Origin: Bacteroidota bacterium
GTDB lineage: Bacteria; Bacteroidota; Bacteroidia; Chitinophagales; Chitinophagaceae
DNA: 47,777 nt
NCBI GenBank assembly: GCA_018267875.1
Contig: JAFDXP010000077.1
Location: 1-47,777 of the forward strand
Direction: 5' to 3'
Of this stretch, positions 17,933-25,933 are shown piece by piece. A model generated the notes under the pieces. That model ran no database searches. It worked only from the letters and a program-made list of their open reading frames with translations, and had not been told where the DNA came from. Made by a program: the position numbers and the translations under genes. The number at the start of each line of letters is the position of its first letter. The first letter of the stretch is position 1.

Positions 17933-18064
17933 ATGGACGGACAATCTTTGAACATTTCCCAAGACTTAATTGCAAAGCTGAAAGAAGTTGTTCTCGTCGC
18001 TGTCACAGAAAATAATCAAATCCGTTGTGAAGAAATTGCAGTGGACGTACAATTAAAACCTTAA
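17933..18064 (+). CDS. 43-residue ORF between regulator and Argonaute
   Basis: The ATG at 17933 lies 1 bp after the XRE stop, and the TAA at 18062-18064 lies 19 bp before the Argonaute start. The peptide begins MDGQSLNISQDLIAKLKEVV and ends EEIAVDVQLKP. It is acidic, has no signal peptide or metal motif, and matches no family I know. Tight packing between two genes is the main reason to believe in it. It could be a small partner of either neighbour or merely a translated spacer. Confidence 0.45.
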   Translation: MDGQSLNISQDLIAKLKEVVLVAVTENNQIRCEEIAVDVQLKP

Positions 18065-18083
18065 CCAAACTGTTCAATTCACT

Positions 18084-20156
18084 ATGTCCGAAAAATTATT
18101 CTTTAATATTCTAACATTTGACTATCCTAAGCAAGCGATAGATTTTTACTTTAGCCTTGATGATAATGGCAGTGCTTCACGATTGCATAAAACACTGTTT
18201 CCAAAAAACATAAGTTCCATTTTCCCAAAGATTACCAACAATCCTGATGCAGATTTTATCTACACAACTTTTATCGGAGAAACAAAAGGATTTACTAAGC
18301 TTTCAATTGACTTCAAAACTGAAAATCAGGACTTGCTAAAAAGGTTTTACAATGGACAGCTTAATTATTATTTCAGCAAGATAAAAGAGCAGGTTGTAAG
18401 GACAGGCTTCATTAGGGAAACACAAGTTTGGCTTCCAGTTACAAATGCTTCAAAATCTGATTTTAGCACCTACGATAAGTTTACAGTAAAAGTTCAGTTT
18501 CACAATGTGAGTGATTATCCGGAATTGTTAGTGTCATATGACGGTCAATCAAAAGTATTCCGCAGAAGCATTGCCGATTTAATCAAGAAATATGATGCTT
18601 CAAATTTCAATTGGGTATTATACGGCAACAAATTGTGGAAGTACAAAAGCTTACTTGAGAAAGAAGAGATTAATTATGAAAAAGTTTTTCCCATATTGGG
18701 AAAACAATTAAAAAAAGCAATTGGTTATCCAACAGAAGCACCACCACGAGATAACAGGTACAAAAATTATTTAAGTAAAATCAACGCATTTGCAACGAAG
18801 TTTTTCAAGGATGCTAAGTTTTTGGAAAGAATACCTTTGCATAGTCTTGACTTTTATAATGTACCAGCTTCCAAATTAAACACTACCACTAAGGACAGCA
18901 ACTTGCTAACTTTCGGTAAAAGGGATAATACTACAGGCATAGACTATGTACCTTATAACGGTATAAAGTCTTATGGTCCATTTAAGAAGTCGCCATACCC
19001 AAATGTTCAATTATTTTTTATCTTCCATTCTACCAATTTGGAAGTGGCAAAAAAGTTAAACCAGTATCTATCAAACGGTCTCGGCTTTTTCAAAGGACTA
19101 ACCAATTTTTCGCAGATTTTATTTCATACAAAAGAAGGCTTTAGCATACCGTTTACAGACATTGAGAATCCAATTGCTGAAATTGAAACGAAATTATCAA
19201 ATCGGAATTTTGACGATGACGTTAAATATATAGCCATTTACATTACGCCATTTTCAAAGTTTGAATCAGACTTGCAGAAAAGAGAGATTTACTATAAAGT
19301 CAAAGAGCAACTTTTAAAAAGAAAAATTACCTCACAATGTATTGATGCGGACAAAGTAATTCAGGGCGGTAACAACTATGTTTTCAGTTTGGCAAATATT
19401 GCCGTGGCAATCTTGGCAAAATTGGACGGTGTGCCTTGGCGTTTAAATACACCGATTAAAAATGAATTAATCGTAGGTATAGGGGCATTTAAACAAGTAG
19501 ATACCGATACACAATACATAGGTTCTGCATTTAGCTTCAACAATACAGGAGGCTTCAACCGTTTTGAATACTTCCTGCGTTCTGAAATACAAGTATTGGC
19601 AGGTTCAATAGCAAATGCAGTAAGAGAATTTACAACGCTCAATAACCAACCAGATAGGCTTATTATTCATTTCTACAAAACAATGTCGGACAAAGAGCTT
19701 GAACCAATTCTAACGGCATTAAATCAAATGGGGTTATCAATACCGGTATTTATCATTACGATTAATAAAACAGAATCAGAAGATATAGTTTTGTTTGACG
19801 GCAATTGGTCAAACCTAATGCCTATTAGTGGCACATTTGTAAATATTGGGAATAATAAATTCTTGCTTTGCAACAATACGAGATATAATAGCAATGATTT
19901 CAAAGAAAGCGAAGGGTTTCCATTTCCAATAAAATTGAAGATAGATTGTAGCGACAAAAACCAGTTACAAGAACCTTTAACCATAAAGGGCTTGATAGAC
20001 CAAGTGTATCAGTTCAGCCGCATTTATTGGAAGTCTGTAAAACAACAAAACCTACCAATTACTATAAAATATCCTGAAATGGTTGCTCAAATAGCACCAC
20101 ATTTTGACGGAGACGATATACCACAATTTGGTAAGGATAACCTTTGGTTTTTATAA
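18084..20156 (+). CDS. Long prokaryotic Argonaute, catalytically inactive type
   Basis: A 690-residue protein. Residues ~1-290 would cover the N-terminal, linker and a reduced PAZ-like region. GIKSYGPFKK (293-302) leads into a MID domain with a complete Y-K-Q-K guide-5'-phosphate set: Y403, K407, Q418 (in TSQ) and K446 (AKLDG), spaced 4/11/28. The PIWI domain follows from GVPWRL to the C-terminal LWFL (687-690), including IKYPEMVAQIAPHF. Catalytic positions are lost: the first Asp is replaced in VGIGAF (G466), and the usual HRDG reads HFYK (529-532). It should bind guides and targets but not cut. That fits long-B pAgos, which act through partners or by blocking targets. No effector nuclease is adjacent. 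Confidence 0.9.
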   Translation: MSEKLFFNILTFDYPKQAIDFYFSLDDNGSASRLHKTLFPKNISSIFPKITNNPDADFIYTTFIGETKGFTKLSIDFKTENQDLLKRFYNGQLNYYFSKIKEQVVRTGFIRETQVWLPVTNASKSDFSTYDKFTVKVQFHNVSDYPELLVSYDGQSKVFRRSIADLIKKYDASNFNWVLYGNKLWKYKSLLEKEEINYEKVFPILGKQLKKAIGYPTEAPPRDNRYKNYLSKINAFATKFFKDAKFLERIPLHSLDFYNVPASKLNTTTKDSNLLTFGKRDNTTGIDYVPYNGIKSYGPFKKSPYPNVQLFFIFHSTNLEVAKKLNQYLSNGLGFFKGLTNFSQILFHTKEGFSIPFTDIENPIAEIETKLSNRNFDDDVKYIAIYITPFSKFESDLQKREIYYKVKEQLLKRKITSQCIDADKVIQGGNNYVFSLANIAVAILAKLDGVPWRLNTPIKNELIVGIGAFKQVDTDTQYIGSAFSFNNTGGFNRFEYFLRSEIQVLAGSIANAVREFTTLNNQPDRLIIHFYKTMSDKELEPILTALNQMGLSIPVFIITINKTESEDIVLFDGNWSNLMPISGTFVNIGNNKFLLCNNTRYNSNDFKESEGFPFPIKLKIDCSDKNQLQEPLTIKGLIDQVYQFSRIYWKSVKQQNLPITIKYPEMVAQIAPHFDGDDIPQFGKDNLWFL

Positions 20157-20160
20157 CATT

Positions 20161-20727
20161 ATGCCACACACTATCCACATAAAAAATATGGTCTGCAACC
20201 GCTGCATTACAGCGGTGCAGCAGCTTTTAAAAGAGCTTGGTTTAGATTATACCAGTATATAATTAGGCACAGTTGTATTGAACAAAACCCTAAGCCAAGC
20301 CCAAAAACAAAAACTTTCTACAAGCCTTGAAGCTTTAGGATTTGAATTAATGAACGATAGAAAAAGCAAAACAATCGAGCAGATAAAAACAGAAATAAGG
20401 TCATTGGTTCATAGCAGCGATGCAAACCTTAAAACCAACCTTTCCCAACACTTAGCAAATAAGTTGCACCAGGATTATCAACAACTGTCCAATCTTTTTT
20501 CTACGGTAGAAGGCACCACCATTGAAAAATATTTCATTGCTCAAAAAATTGAAAAAGTAAAAGAACTCTTGATGTACGATGAGCTTTCTCTAAGTGAAAT
20601 TGCTTTTCGCCTCAATTATTCCAGCGTAGCATATCTTAGTAACCAGTTCAAAAAAGCAACAGGGCTTACACCTTCATATTACAAAACGTTGAAATCTAAC
20701 AATCGAAAGCCATTGGATGAAGTATAA
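20161..20727 (+). pseudogene. HMA-domain AraC-type regulator with in-frame stop
   Basis: One frame runs from ATG 20161 to TAA 20727 (188 codons plus stop), broken only by TAA at 20260-20262 (codon 34). Before it: TIHIKNMVCNRCITAVQQLLKELGLDYTSI, an HMA-like fold with a CNRC metal site. After it: LGTVVLNKTLSQAQ and an AraC HTH (EKYFIAQKIEKVKELLMYDELSLSEIAFRLNYSSVAYLSNQFKKATGLTPSYYK). A single change from GAA would create the stop. The HTH part could still be made from TTG 20278. It would normally sense copper or a related ion and control the metal genes downstream. It starts 4 bp after the Argonaute stop. Confidence 0.82.
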
Positions 20728-20807
20728 ATCTTACAACTAAAACAACGAATAGTGTAACAATCCTATGAACATTAAGCGTGAACTTTGCATATTCAAAGGA
20801 TAGTATT

Positions 20808-21056
20808 ATGGCAAATACAAGTTTATTCAAGTTCAAAACAAATATCAACTGCGGCGGTTGCATAGCAGCAGTCAAGCCCATTTTGGACAATATAGATAAT
20901 TTAGATAGTTGGCAAGTAGATACAAGTTCACAAGAAAAAACACTTACTCTACAATGCGATGCTGAAACGAAAAACGCCGCTATTCAGGCAGTTGAAAACC
21001 AGGGCTTTTTGGTTAATGAATTAAAGCATTCCAATATTTCCAAAAAATGGCTCTAA
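20808..21056 (+). CDS. HMA-domain metallochaperone
   Basis: An 82-residue protein from ATG 20808 (MANTSLFKFKTNINCGGC), preferred over an upstream GTG at 20778 that adds no conserved sequence. It is a single ferredoxin-like HMA domain with the metal-binding CGGC motif at residues 15-18 and the C-terminal VENQGFLVNEL. Such CopZ-like proteins carry Cu(I) in the cytoplasm to P-type ATPases, and two ATPases are encoded downstream. It follows the broken AraC/HMA regulator by 80 bp. Confidence 0.88.
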   Translation: MANTSLFKFKTNINCGGCIAAVKPILDNIDNLDSWQVDTSSQEKTLTLQCDAETKNAAIQAVENQGFLVNELKHSNISKKWL

Positions 21057-21061
21057 CTTTG
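21054..21061 (+). promoter_or_regulatory. Possible -7 box ahead of the HYC_CC_PP gene
   Basis: TAACTTTG matches TAnnTTTG and overlaps the stop of the HMA gene. A start near 21068 would precede the GTG at 21079 by about 11 nt. No clear TTTG lies upstream. Confidence 0.35.
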
Positions 21062-21078
21062 TAATCTTAAATCTGAAA

Positions 21079-21477
21079 GTGAAAAAGTTTATCACAGCAA
21101 TATTAGCAGTCCTCTTCATTTCCGCCTCAATGGGAATGACAGTGCATATGCACTATTGTATGGATAAATTGGTGTCCGCTAAATTATGGCATACCGAAAA
21201 GCACAACGATGCTTGCGAAAAATGCGGAATGAAAAAAGGCAGCAAAAAAGGTTGCTGCAAAGACGAGCACAAGGTTATCAAAACCGACAATTACCAAAAA
21301 ACGGATGTAACCAAAATACCTACTTTACAATCCTTCACATTAGCATTGCCCCCACAGCCCTTTGTGTTGGAAACAGAAATGCTTGCTTCCAGGGTTAAGC
21401 AATTGCCTTACAGCAATGCACCGCCCGACCGAAGTACCGTTCCCCTCTATATCCGCAACTGCGTTTACCGAATTTAG
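21079..21477 (+). CDS. HYC_CC_PP family exported protein
   Basis: 132 residues from a GTG start, with a signal peptide (KKFITAILAVLFISASMGM). It shows the features the family is named after: HYC (residues 25-27), CEKC and GCC clusters in the middle, and PP pairs (PPQP, NAPP) near the end. The cysteines and histidines suggest metal binding in the periplasm. Function is not established; it accompanies copper genes here and in related clusters. No ATG gives a complete signal peptide, so GTG is the likely start. Confidence 0.8.
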   Translation: MKKFITAILAVLFISASMGMTVHMHYCMDKLVSAKLWHTEKHNDACEKCGMKKGSKKGCCKDEHKVIKTDNYQKTDVTKIPTLQSFTLALPPQPFVLETEMLASRVKQLPYSNAPPDRSTVPLYIRNCVYRI

Positions 21478-21489
21478 AATTATTGTGTA

Positions 21490-21505
21490 GCTGCCCTATG
21501 GCAGC
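21490..21505 (+). terminator. Weak hairpin after the HYC_CC_PP gene
   Basis: GCTGCC-CTAT-GGCAGC forms a 6-bp stem 13 bp after the stop. It lacks a proper T-run, so it may only attenuate transcription or stabilise the mRNA end. Confidence 0.35.
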
Positions 21506-21577
21506 ATTTACACCGCCTTTCCAATACTGAAAAGTGCGGGTTTGTATTAATTTCCATAACACAATAATTTCTATAAA

Positions 21578-22102
21578 ATGAAAAGTATATTATTAGCCTT
21601 AGGGCTTACTATCGTTGCATTCTTAAACGCTAATGCACAGCACAATCATTCGCAACATTCAGCACCTGCACAGGCACAGCCGCAAGCAACAGCCCCCACA
21701 GCAGCAGAGCAATTGCAACTTTTATATACCCACTACATAGGTATAAAAGATGCATTGGTAGCAGGCGACCAGGCACAAGCTGCAAGCCACGCCAATGGGC
21801 TTTCTCAAACAGCTTCGCTTATTTCTTACAGGGATTTATCCGAAGGTAATATCAATGCCCTGCGCAAAGATGCGTCCACCATTGCCGATGCCAAAGACCT
21901 TGCCGCACAGCGCAAAGCCTTTTCCAATTTGTCCAACAATATGTCTGCATTGGCAGAAAAGTTTAAAGTAAGCGATAAACCAGTTTATCAGCAATATTGC
22001 CCTATGGCAAAAGGCTATTGGTTGAGCAACGAAAAGGAAATCCGCAATCCATATTACGGCAGTAGTATGCTTACCTGCGGGTTAGTTAAAAAAACATTCT
22101 AA
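21578..22102 (+). CDS. DUF3347-domain periplasmic protein (first copy)
   Basis: A 174-residue protein with a cleavable signal peptide ending in ANA|Q, a His-rich mature N-terminus (HNHSQHS) and a DUF3347 domain from LQLLYTHYIGIKDALVAGD to the C-terminal motif YCPMA...GYWLSNEKEIRNPYYGSSMLTCG. The CPM and TCG cysteines and the histidines are probable copper ligands. It is followed by a paralogue 26 bp downstream. DUF3347 proteins usually sit beside CusA/CusB pumps and probably bind Cu(I) in the periplasm. Confidence 0.85.
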   Translation: MKSILLALGLTIVAFLNANAQHNHSQHSAPAQAQPQATAPTAAEQLQLLYTHYIGIKDALVAGDQAQAASHANGLSQTASLISYRDLSEGNINALRKDASTIADAKDLAAQRKAFSNLSNNMSALAEKFKVSDKPVYQQYCPMAKGYWLSNEKEIRNPYYGSSMLTCGLVKKTF

Positions 22103-22128
22103 GTACTAATCAACAAAAAACTAAAAAG

Positions 22129-22725
22129 ATGAAATTATTATTTATTGGCGTTGCCGCCGCTTCCGCAATATTATTCTCTGCCTGCAATAGCAATGCAGAT
22201 AAAACTACAGACCATTCTGCAATGCAGCACGAAATGGATACAATGAAAGATATGCCAATGAATAGCGGCTCAACGTCAAACAATGCAACTACTTCAAAGT
22301 TCACCGAAGTATTTGCACATTACCAACACCTCACATTTGCCCTTGCAAACGATGATAGTAAAGAAGCCGCAAACGGTGCAAAGTCAATGGGCGAAGCCAT
22401 TGCCAAAGTGGACAAATCTGGCTTTACTGCAGACCAGCAAAAGAGTTATGCAGATTTGGAAGCCGATATGAAAGAACATACCGAGCACATCACGGGCAAT
22501 GCGAATAACATTGAGCATCAGCGGGAACATTTGGAAACCTTGAGCAAGGATATGTACGACCTCACCAAAACCTTTGGTATAGGTAAACCTATGTACAAAA
22601 TCTTTTGCCCAATGTACAACAATGATAAAGGTGCTTATTGGTTGGCAGAAACTAAAGAAGTGAAAAATCCATACTTCGGCCAAAAAATGCTTACCTGCGG
22701 AGAAGTACAGGAAGAATTGAAATAA
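22129..22725 (+). CDS. DUF3347-domain lipoprotein (second copy)
   Basis: A 198-residue protein with a lipobox (LFSAC at residues ~17-21), a Met/His-rich linker (HSAMQHEMDTMKDMPMN) and a DUF3347 domain ending FCPMY...GAYWLAETKEVKNPYFGQKMLTCGEV. It parallels the preceding gene domain for domain. The first copy is a soluble exported protein and this one is lipid-anchored, so the two could hold periplasmic copper at different places. The stop overlaps the next start (TAATG). Confidence 0.85.
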   Translation: MKLLFIGVAAASAILFSACNSNADKTTDHSAMQHEMDTMKDMPMNSGSTSNNATTSKFTEVFAHYQHLTFALANDDSKEAANGAKSMGEAIAKVDKSGFTADQQKSYADLEADMKEHTEHITGNANNIEHQREHLETLSKDMYDLTKTFGIGKPMYKIFCPMYNNDKGAYWLAETKEVKNPYFGQKMLTCGEVQEELK

Positions 22726-23177
22726 TGAAGATGGTAAAACGAATATTGATTGGGTTTGTGCTAACTATAATTGTTATCCAGTTCATACAACCTGCTCGAA
22801 ACTCAACCGGGCAGGTTGTTCCCCAATCTTTCATTGATACATTTCTGCCGAATGATACAGTGCTGAACTTGTTGTCCAATTCCTGTTTCGATTGTCATTC
22901 AAACAATACAAAATATCCGTGGTACACCAATGTTCAACCTATTGGGTGGCTTATGGCAAACCATATAAATGATGGAAAAAAAGAACTGAATTTCAATGAA
23001 TTGGCAGCATTGAGCACCCGCAGGCGCAATTCAAAATTCAAAAGCATTTCGCAGCAGATAGAGCAGGCTAAAATGCCTTTGAAATCTTATCTTTTTATAC
23101 ATAGAAATGCAGCACTCAACGAAGCAGATAAAAAACTTTTAATCAATTTCTTTCAATCTAAAATCAATAACAATTAA
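22725..23177 (+). CDS. Haem-binding domain protein
   Basis: A 150-residue protein with an N-terminal transmembrane/signal segment (RILIGFVLTIIVIQFI) and a CFDCHSNNTKYPWYTNVQPIGWLMANHINDGKKELNFNE core, which is the PF14376 haem-binding domain with one CxxCH motif. It is a small membrane-anchored c-type haem protein facing the periplasm. Its role in metal resistance is not known; genes like it recur in Bacteroidota copper clusters. Coupled to the preceding gene by overlap. Confidence 0.85.
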   Translation: MKMVKRILIGFVLTIIVIQFIQPARNSTGQVVPQSFIDTFLPNDTVLNLLSNSCFDCHSNNTKYPWYTNVQPIGWLMANHINDGKKELNFNELAALSTRRRNSKFKSISQQIEQAKMPLKSYLFIHRNAALNEADKKLLINFFQSKINNN

Positions 23178-23188
23178 AGCCAATAAAT

Positions 23189-23716
23189 ATGAAAAGTACA
23201 ATGCACGAAAAACATAATACCCAAGCGGGAAAACCCACGCAGTCCCATTCAATGCAGATGGAACACAAGGGTCATTACAAAAATTTGCTTTGGATGATGA
23301 TTGCTTCCTTTATAGCAATGTACATTTTGATGTATGCAATGGTAGATAAGTTCGCCAATGTAATTCCCAACTTCAACCAGTTTTATATGGCAGGATTGAT
23401 GAGCGCCCCAATGCTGATTATTGAGTTATTGCTGATGGGTAAAATGTATCCAAACAAAAAACTGAATACTATCCTTATCGGAGTTGGCATTGCCTTACTT
23501 GTGCTTTTCTTTTCTCTCATTAGAACGCAGGCAGCCATTGGCGACAGGCAGTTTCTAAAATCAATGATACCACACCACGCAGGCGCAATCCTTATGGTGG
23601 AACAAAGTAAGTTGAGTGACCCCGAAGTGCAAAAGTTGGCTAAGGAAATCATTGATGCCCAGAATAAGGAAATCAATTTTATGAAATCAAAAATCAAAGC
23701 ATTAGAAAACAAATAA
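23189..23716 (+). CDS. DUF305-domain membrane protein
   Basis: A 175-residue protein. A Met/His-rich cytoplasm-side N-terminus is followed by three transmembrane segments (residues ~33-110), then a short DUF305 domain: FLKSMIPHHAGAILMVEQSKLSDPEVQKLAKEIIDAQNKEINFMKS. The MIPHH motif and methionines suggest metal binding outside the membrane. This is the usual short DUF305 form in Bacteroidota metal clusters. Function unknown. Confidence 0.85.
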   Translation: MKSTMHEKHNTQAGKPTQSHSMQMEHKGHYKNLLWMMIASFIAMYILMYAMVDKFANVIPNFNQFYMAGLMSAPMLIIELLLMGKMYPNKKLNTILIGVGIALLVLFFSLIRTQAAIGDRQFLKSMIPHHAGAILMVEQSKLSDPEVQKLAKEIIDAQNKEINFMKSKIKALENK

Positions 23717-23719
23717 ACG

Positions 23720-23785
23720 ATGTGGAAATCCATTGTCAATTTTCTCAAAAGCATTTTCGTTCACCGAAAAAGTTGCTGTAAATAA
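23720..23785 (+). CDS. Possible 21-residue peptide ending in Cys-Cys
   Basis: ATG 23720 to TAA 23785 encodes 21 residues: an amphipathic stretch (SIVNFLKSIF) and a basic tail ending in SCCK. It fits exactly between the DUF305 and ATPase genes (3 and 6 bp gaps). The vicinal cysteines could bind metal. It is too short to judge by sequence alone. Confidence 0.3.
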   Translation: MWKSIVNFLKSIFVHRKSCCK

Positions 23786-23791
23786 AATTTT

Positions 23792-25930
23792 ATGCAGAAA
23801 TACACTTGTCCTATGCACCCGCAGGTGCTGAAAGATGAACCAGGCAAATGCCCCCTTTGTGGTATGGCATTGGTGCCGTTGGGCGGTGGCAGTCAATCCG
23901 CAGGGCATTCTCACAAAATGCAAGACGCCGATGCACACGGCAGCCACGCCGCAGAACACAATACACATAATGCAGATAGCTACAACAAACACGAAGGGCA
24001 CCATACCCACGATTTTCTGAAAAGATTTTGGGTAAGCCTAATTGTTACTATTCCCATATTGGCACTATCGCATATGATACAGAATTGGTTTGGGTTTAGT
24101 ATTAGTTTCCCGGGTGATAAATACGTACTTTTTGCTTTAGGCACATTCATATATATCTATGGTGGTATGCCGTTCCTGAAAGGAATGGTGGGCGAAATTA
24201 AAGCCAGCGCAATAGGTATGATGACCTTAGTGGCATTGGCAATTACCGTAGCTTATGTATATAGTGTGGCAGTTGTATTTGGCTTGCCCGGTATGGATTT
24301 CTTTTGGGAATTAGCCACGCTGATAGTAATTATGCTGTTAGGGCATTGGTTAGAAATGCGGTCGCAAATGGCAGCTTCCAAAGCCTTGCAATCATTGGTG
24401 GCTTTATTGCCAAATGATGTAACGGTTGAACGTCACGGTCAGGCTACCAAAATTCCAATCGCTGATTTGCAGAACAACGATACCGTAATCATTAAGCCCG
24501 GCGAAAAAATTCCTGCCGATGGGTTAGTTATTGAAGGAAGTTCCTCTGTAAATGAAAGTATGCTCACGGGCGAAAGTGTTCCGGTAAAAAAAGAAGTGGA
24601 TACAAAAGTAATAGCAGGTTCTATCAACGGCGATGGTGCTTTGCGGGTGAAAGCAACAGGCGTAGGAAAAGAAAGCTATCTCAATAAAGTTATCAATTTA
24701 GTTTCCGATGCGCAGGCAGCAAAATCCAATACCCAAAACCTTGCCGATAAAGTGGCTAAGTGGCTTACATTTATTGCAATTGCCGCAGGTGTTGGCACAT
24801 TTGCCTATTGGTATGTTGTTGGTGGCAACCTCTCTTTTGCTATAGAAAGAATGGTTACGGTAATGGTTACAGCCTGTCCTCACGCTTTAGGTGTGGCTAT
24901 ACCGTTAGTAGTTGCAATTTCTACCACTGTTTCAGCTACCAATGGCTTGCTAATTCGCAACCGCACAGCTTTTGAAACCACCCGTAAATTATCCACGATA
25001 ATTTTTGATAAAACAGGGACACTTACGCAAGGTTCACACGCCATACAGAGAGTAATTCCAACCGCAGTTTTTTCTGAAGATGAAATACTACAGTATGCAG
25101 GCGCAGTTCAGCAAAATTCAGAACACCATATTGCAAAGGGTGTTTTAAAAACGCTGAAAGAAAAAAAACTGCCTTTGTGGAAGTCGGAAAACTTCAAATA
25201 TATGCAGGGCATTGGTGTATCGGGCACAGTCAATGGAAAGAATATTATTGCCGCAGGTCCCAATTATTTCACTCAAAATAATTTGCCAATACCGGCAATT
25301 CCTACGGAAATTAACCAGGATGCAGAAACAGTAAATTTTGTGTTGATAGATAAACAGCTTGCAGGCATTATCACTTTGGCAGATACCCTTCGGGATGGTG
25401 CGCAGGAAGCAATCAGCCTGTTAAAAGAAATGGGTATCAAATCATTTTTACTTACGGGCGATAATGAAAAAATTGCAGCCGCAGTAAGCAATCAATTGGG
25501 TATGGACGGCTATTTAGCAAATGTGTTGCCGCACAATAAGCAGGAAAAAGTAAAAGAGTTTCAGGCAAAAGGCGAGGTAGTGGCCATGACGGGCGACGGT
25601 GTAAACGATGCACCTGCACTGGCACAGGCAGATGTGGGTATCGCCGTTGGTTCCGGCACCGATGTAGCAGCAGAAACTGCCGATATCATTTTGGTCAACA
25701 GTGATCCCAGGGATGTGGTAAAGATGATTGACTTTGGAAAACGCACTTACCGCAAAATGATACAAAACCTTATGTGGGCAGTAGGCTATAATGTGGTGGC
25801 TATTCCATTAGCAGCAGGTATTCTCTATCCAAAATTTGTCCTTAGTCCGGCAATGGGTGCAGTCTTAATGAGTGTAAGCACAGTAGTAGTTGCCATTAAT
25901 GCAAGTCTTTTAAAACTTAATAAAAAATAA
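23792..25930 (+). CDS. copB: Copper-translocating P1B-type ATPase, CopB class (CPH)
   Basis: A 712-residue protein. It starts with a YTCPMHPQV...CPLCGM heavy-metal-binding domain (~residues 3-28) and a His-rich linker. The actuator TGES lies near residue 258, the membrane metal site VTACPHALG near 360 (CPH instead of CPC, the P1B-3 class that exports Cu(II)/Ag), DKTGTLTQG near 405 and GDGVNDAP near 600. It pumps copper out across the inner membrane. The usual nucleotide-domain motif SEHPLA reads SEHHIA here; the ATP-contacting first His is kept. Start ATG 23792. Confidence 0.93.
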   Translation: MQKYTCPMHPQVLKDEPGKCPLCGMALVPLGGGSQSAGHSHKMQDADAHGSHAAEHNTHNADSYNKHEGHHTHDFLKRFWVSLIVTIPILALSHMIQNWFGFSISFPGDKYVLFALGTFIYIYGGMPFLKGMVGEIKASAIGMMTLVALAITVAYVYSVAVVFGLPGMDFFWELATLIVIMLLGHWLEMRSQMAASKALQSLVALLPNDVTVERHGQATKIPIADLQNNDTVIIKPGEKIPADGLVIEGSSSVNESMLTGESVPVKKEVDTKVIAGSINGDGALRVKATGVGKESYLNKVINLVSDAQAAKSNTQNLADKVAKWLTFIAIAAGVGTFAYWYVVGGNLSFAIERMVTVMVTACPHALGVAIPLVVAISTTVSATNGLLIRNRTAFETTRKLSTIIFDKTGTLTQGSHAIQRVIPTAVFSEDEILQYAGAVQQNSEHHIAKGVLKTLKEKKLPLWKSENFKYMQGIGVSGTVNGKNIIAAGPNYFTQNNLPIPAIPTEINQDAETVNFVLIDKQLAGIITLADTLRDGAQEAISLLKEMGIKSFLLTGDNEKIAAAVSNQLGMDGYLANVLPHNKQEKVKEFQAKGEVVAMTGDGVNDAPALAQADVGIAVGSGTDVAAETADIILVNSDPRDVVKMIDFGKRTYRKMIQNLMWAVGYNVVAIPLAAGILYPKFVLSPAMGAVLMSVSTVVVAINASLLKLNKK

Positions 25931-25933
25931 CGA

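Noticed and set aside
18084-20156. Short pAgo with a fused or adjacent TIR/Sir2 effector
   Set aside because: The protein is 690 residues with a sizeable N-terminal half, and no TIR, Sir2 or DREN-type domain is found in it or in its neighbours.
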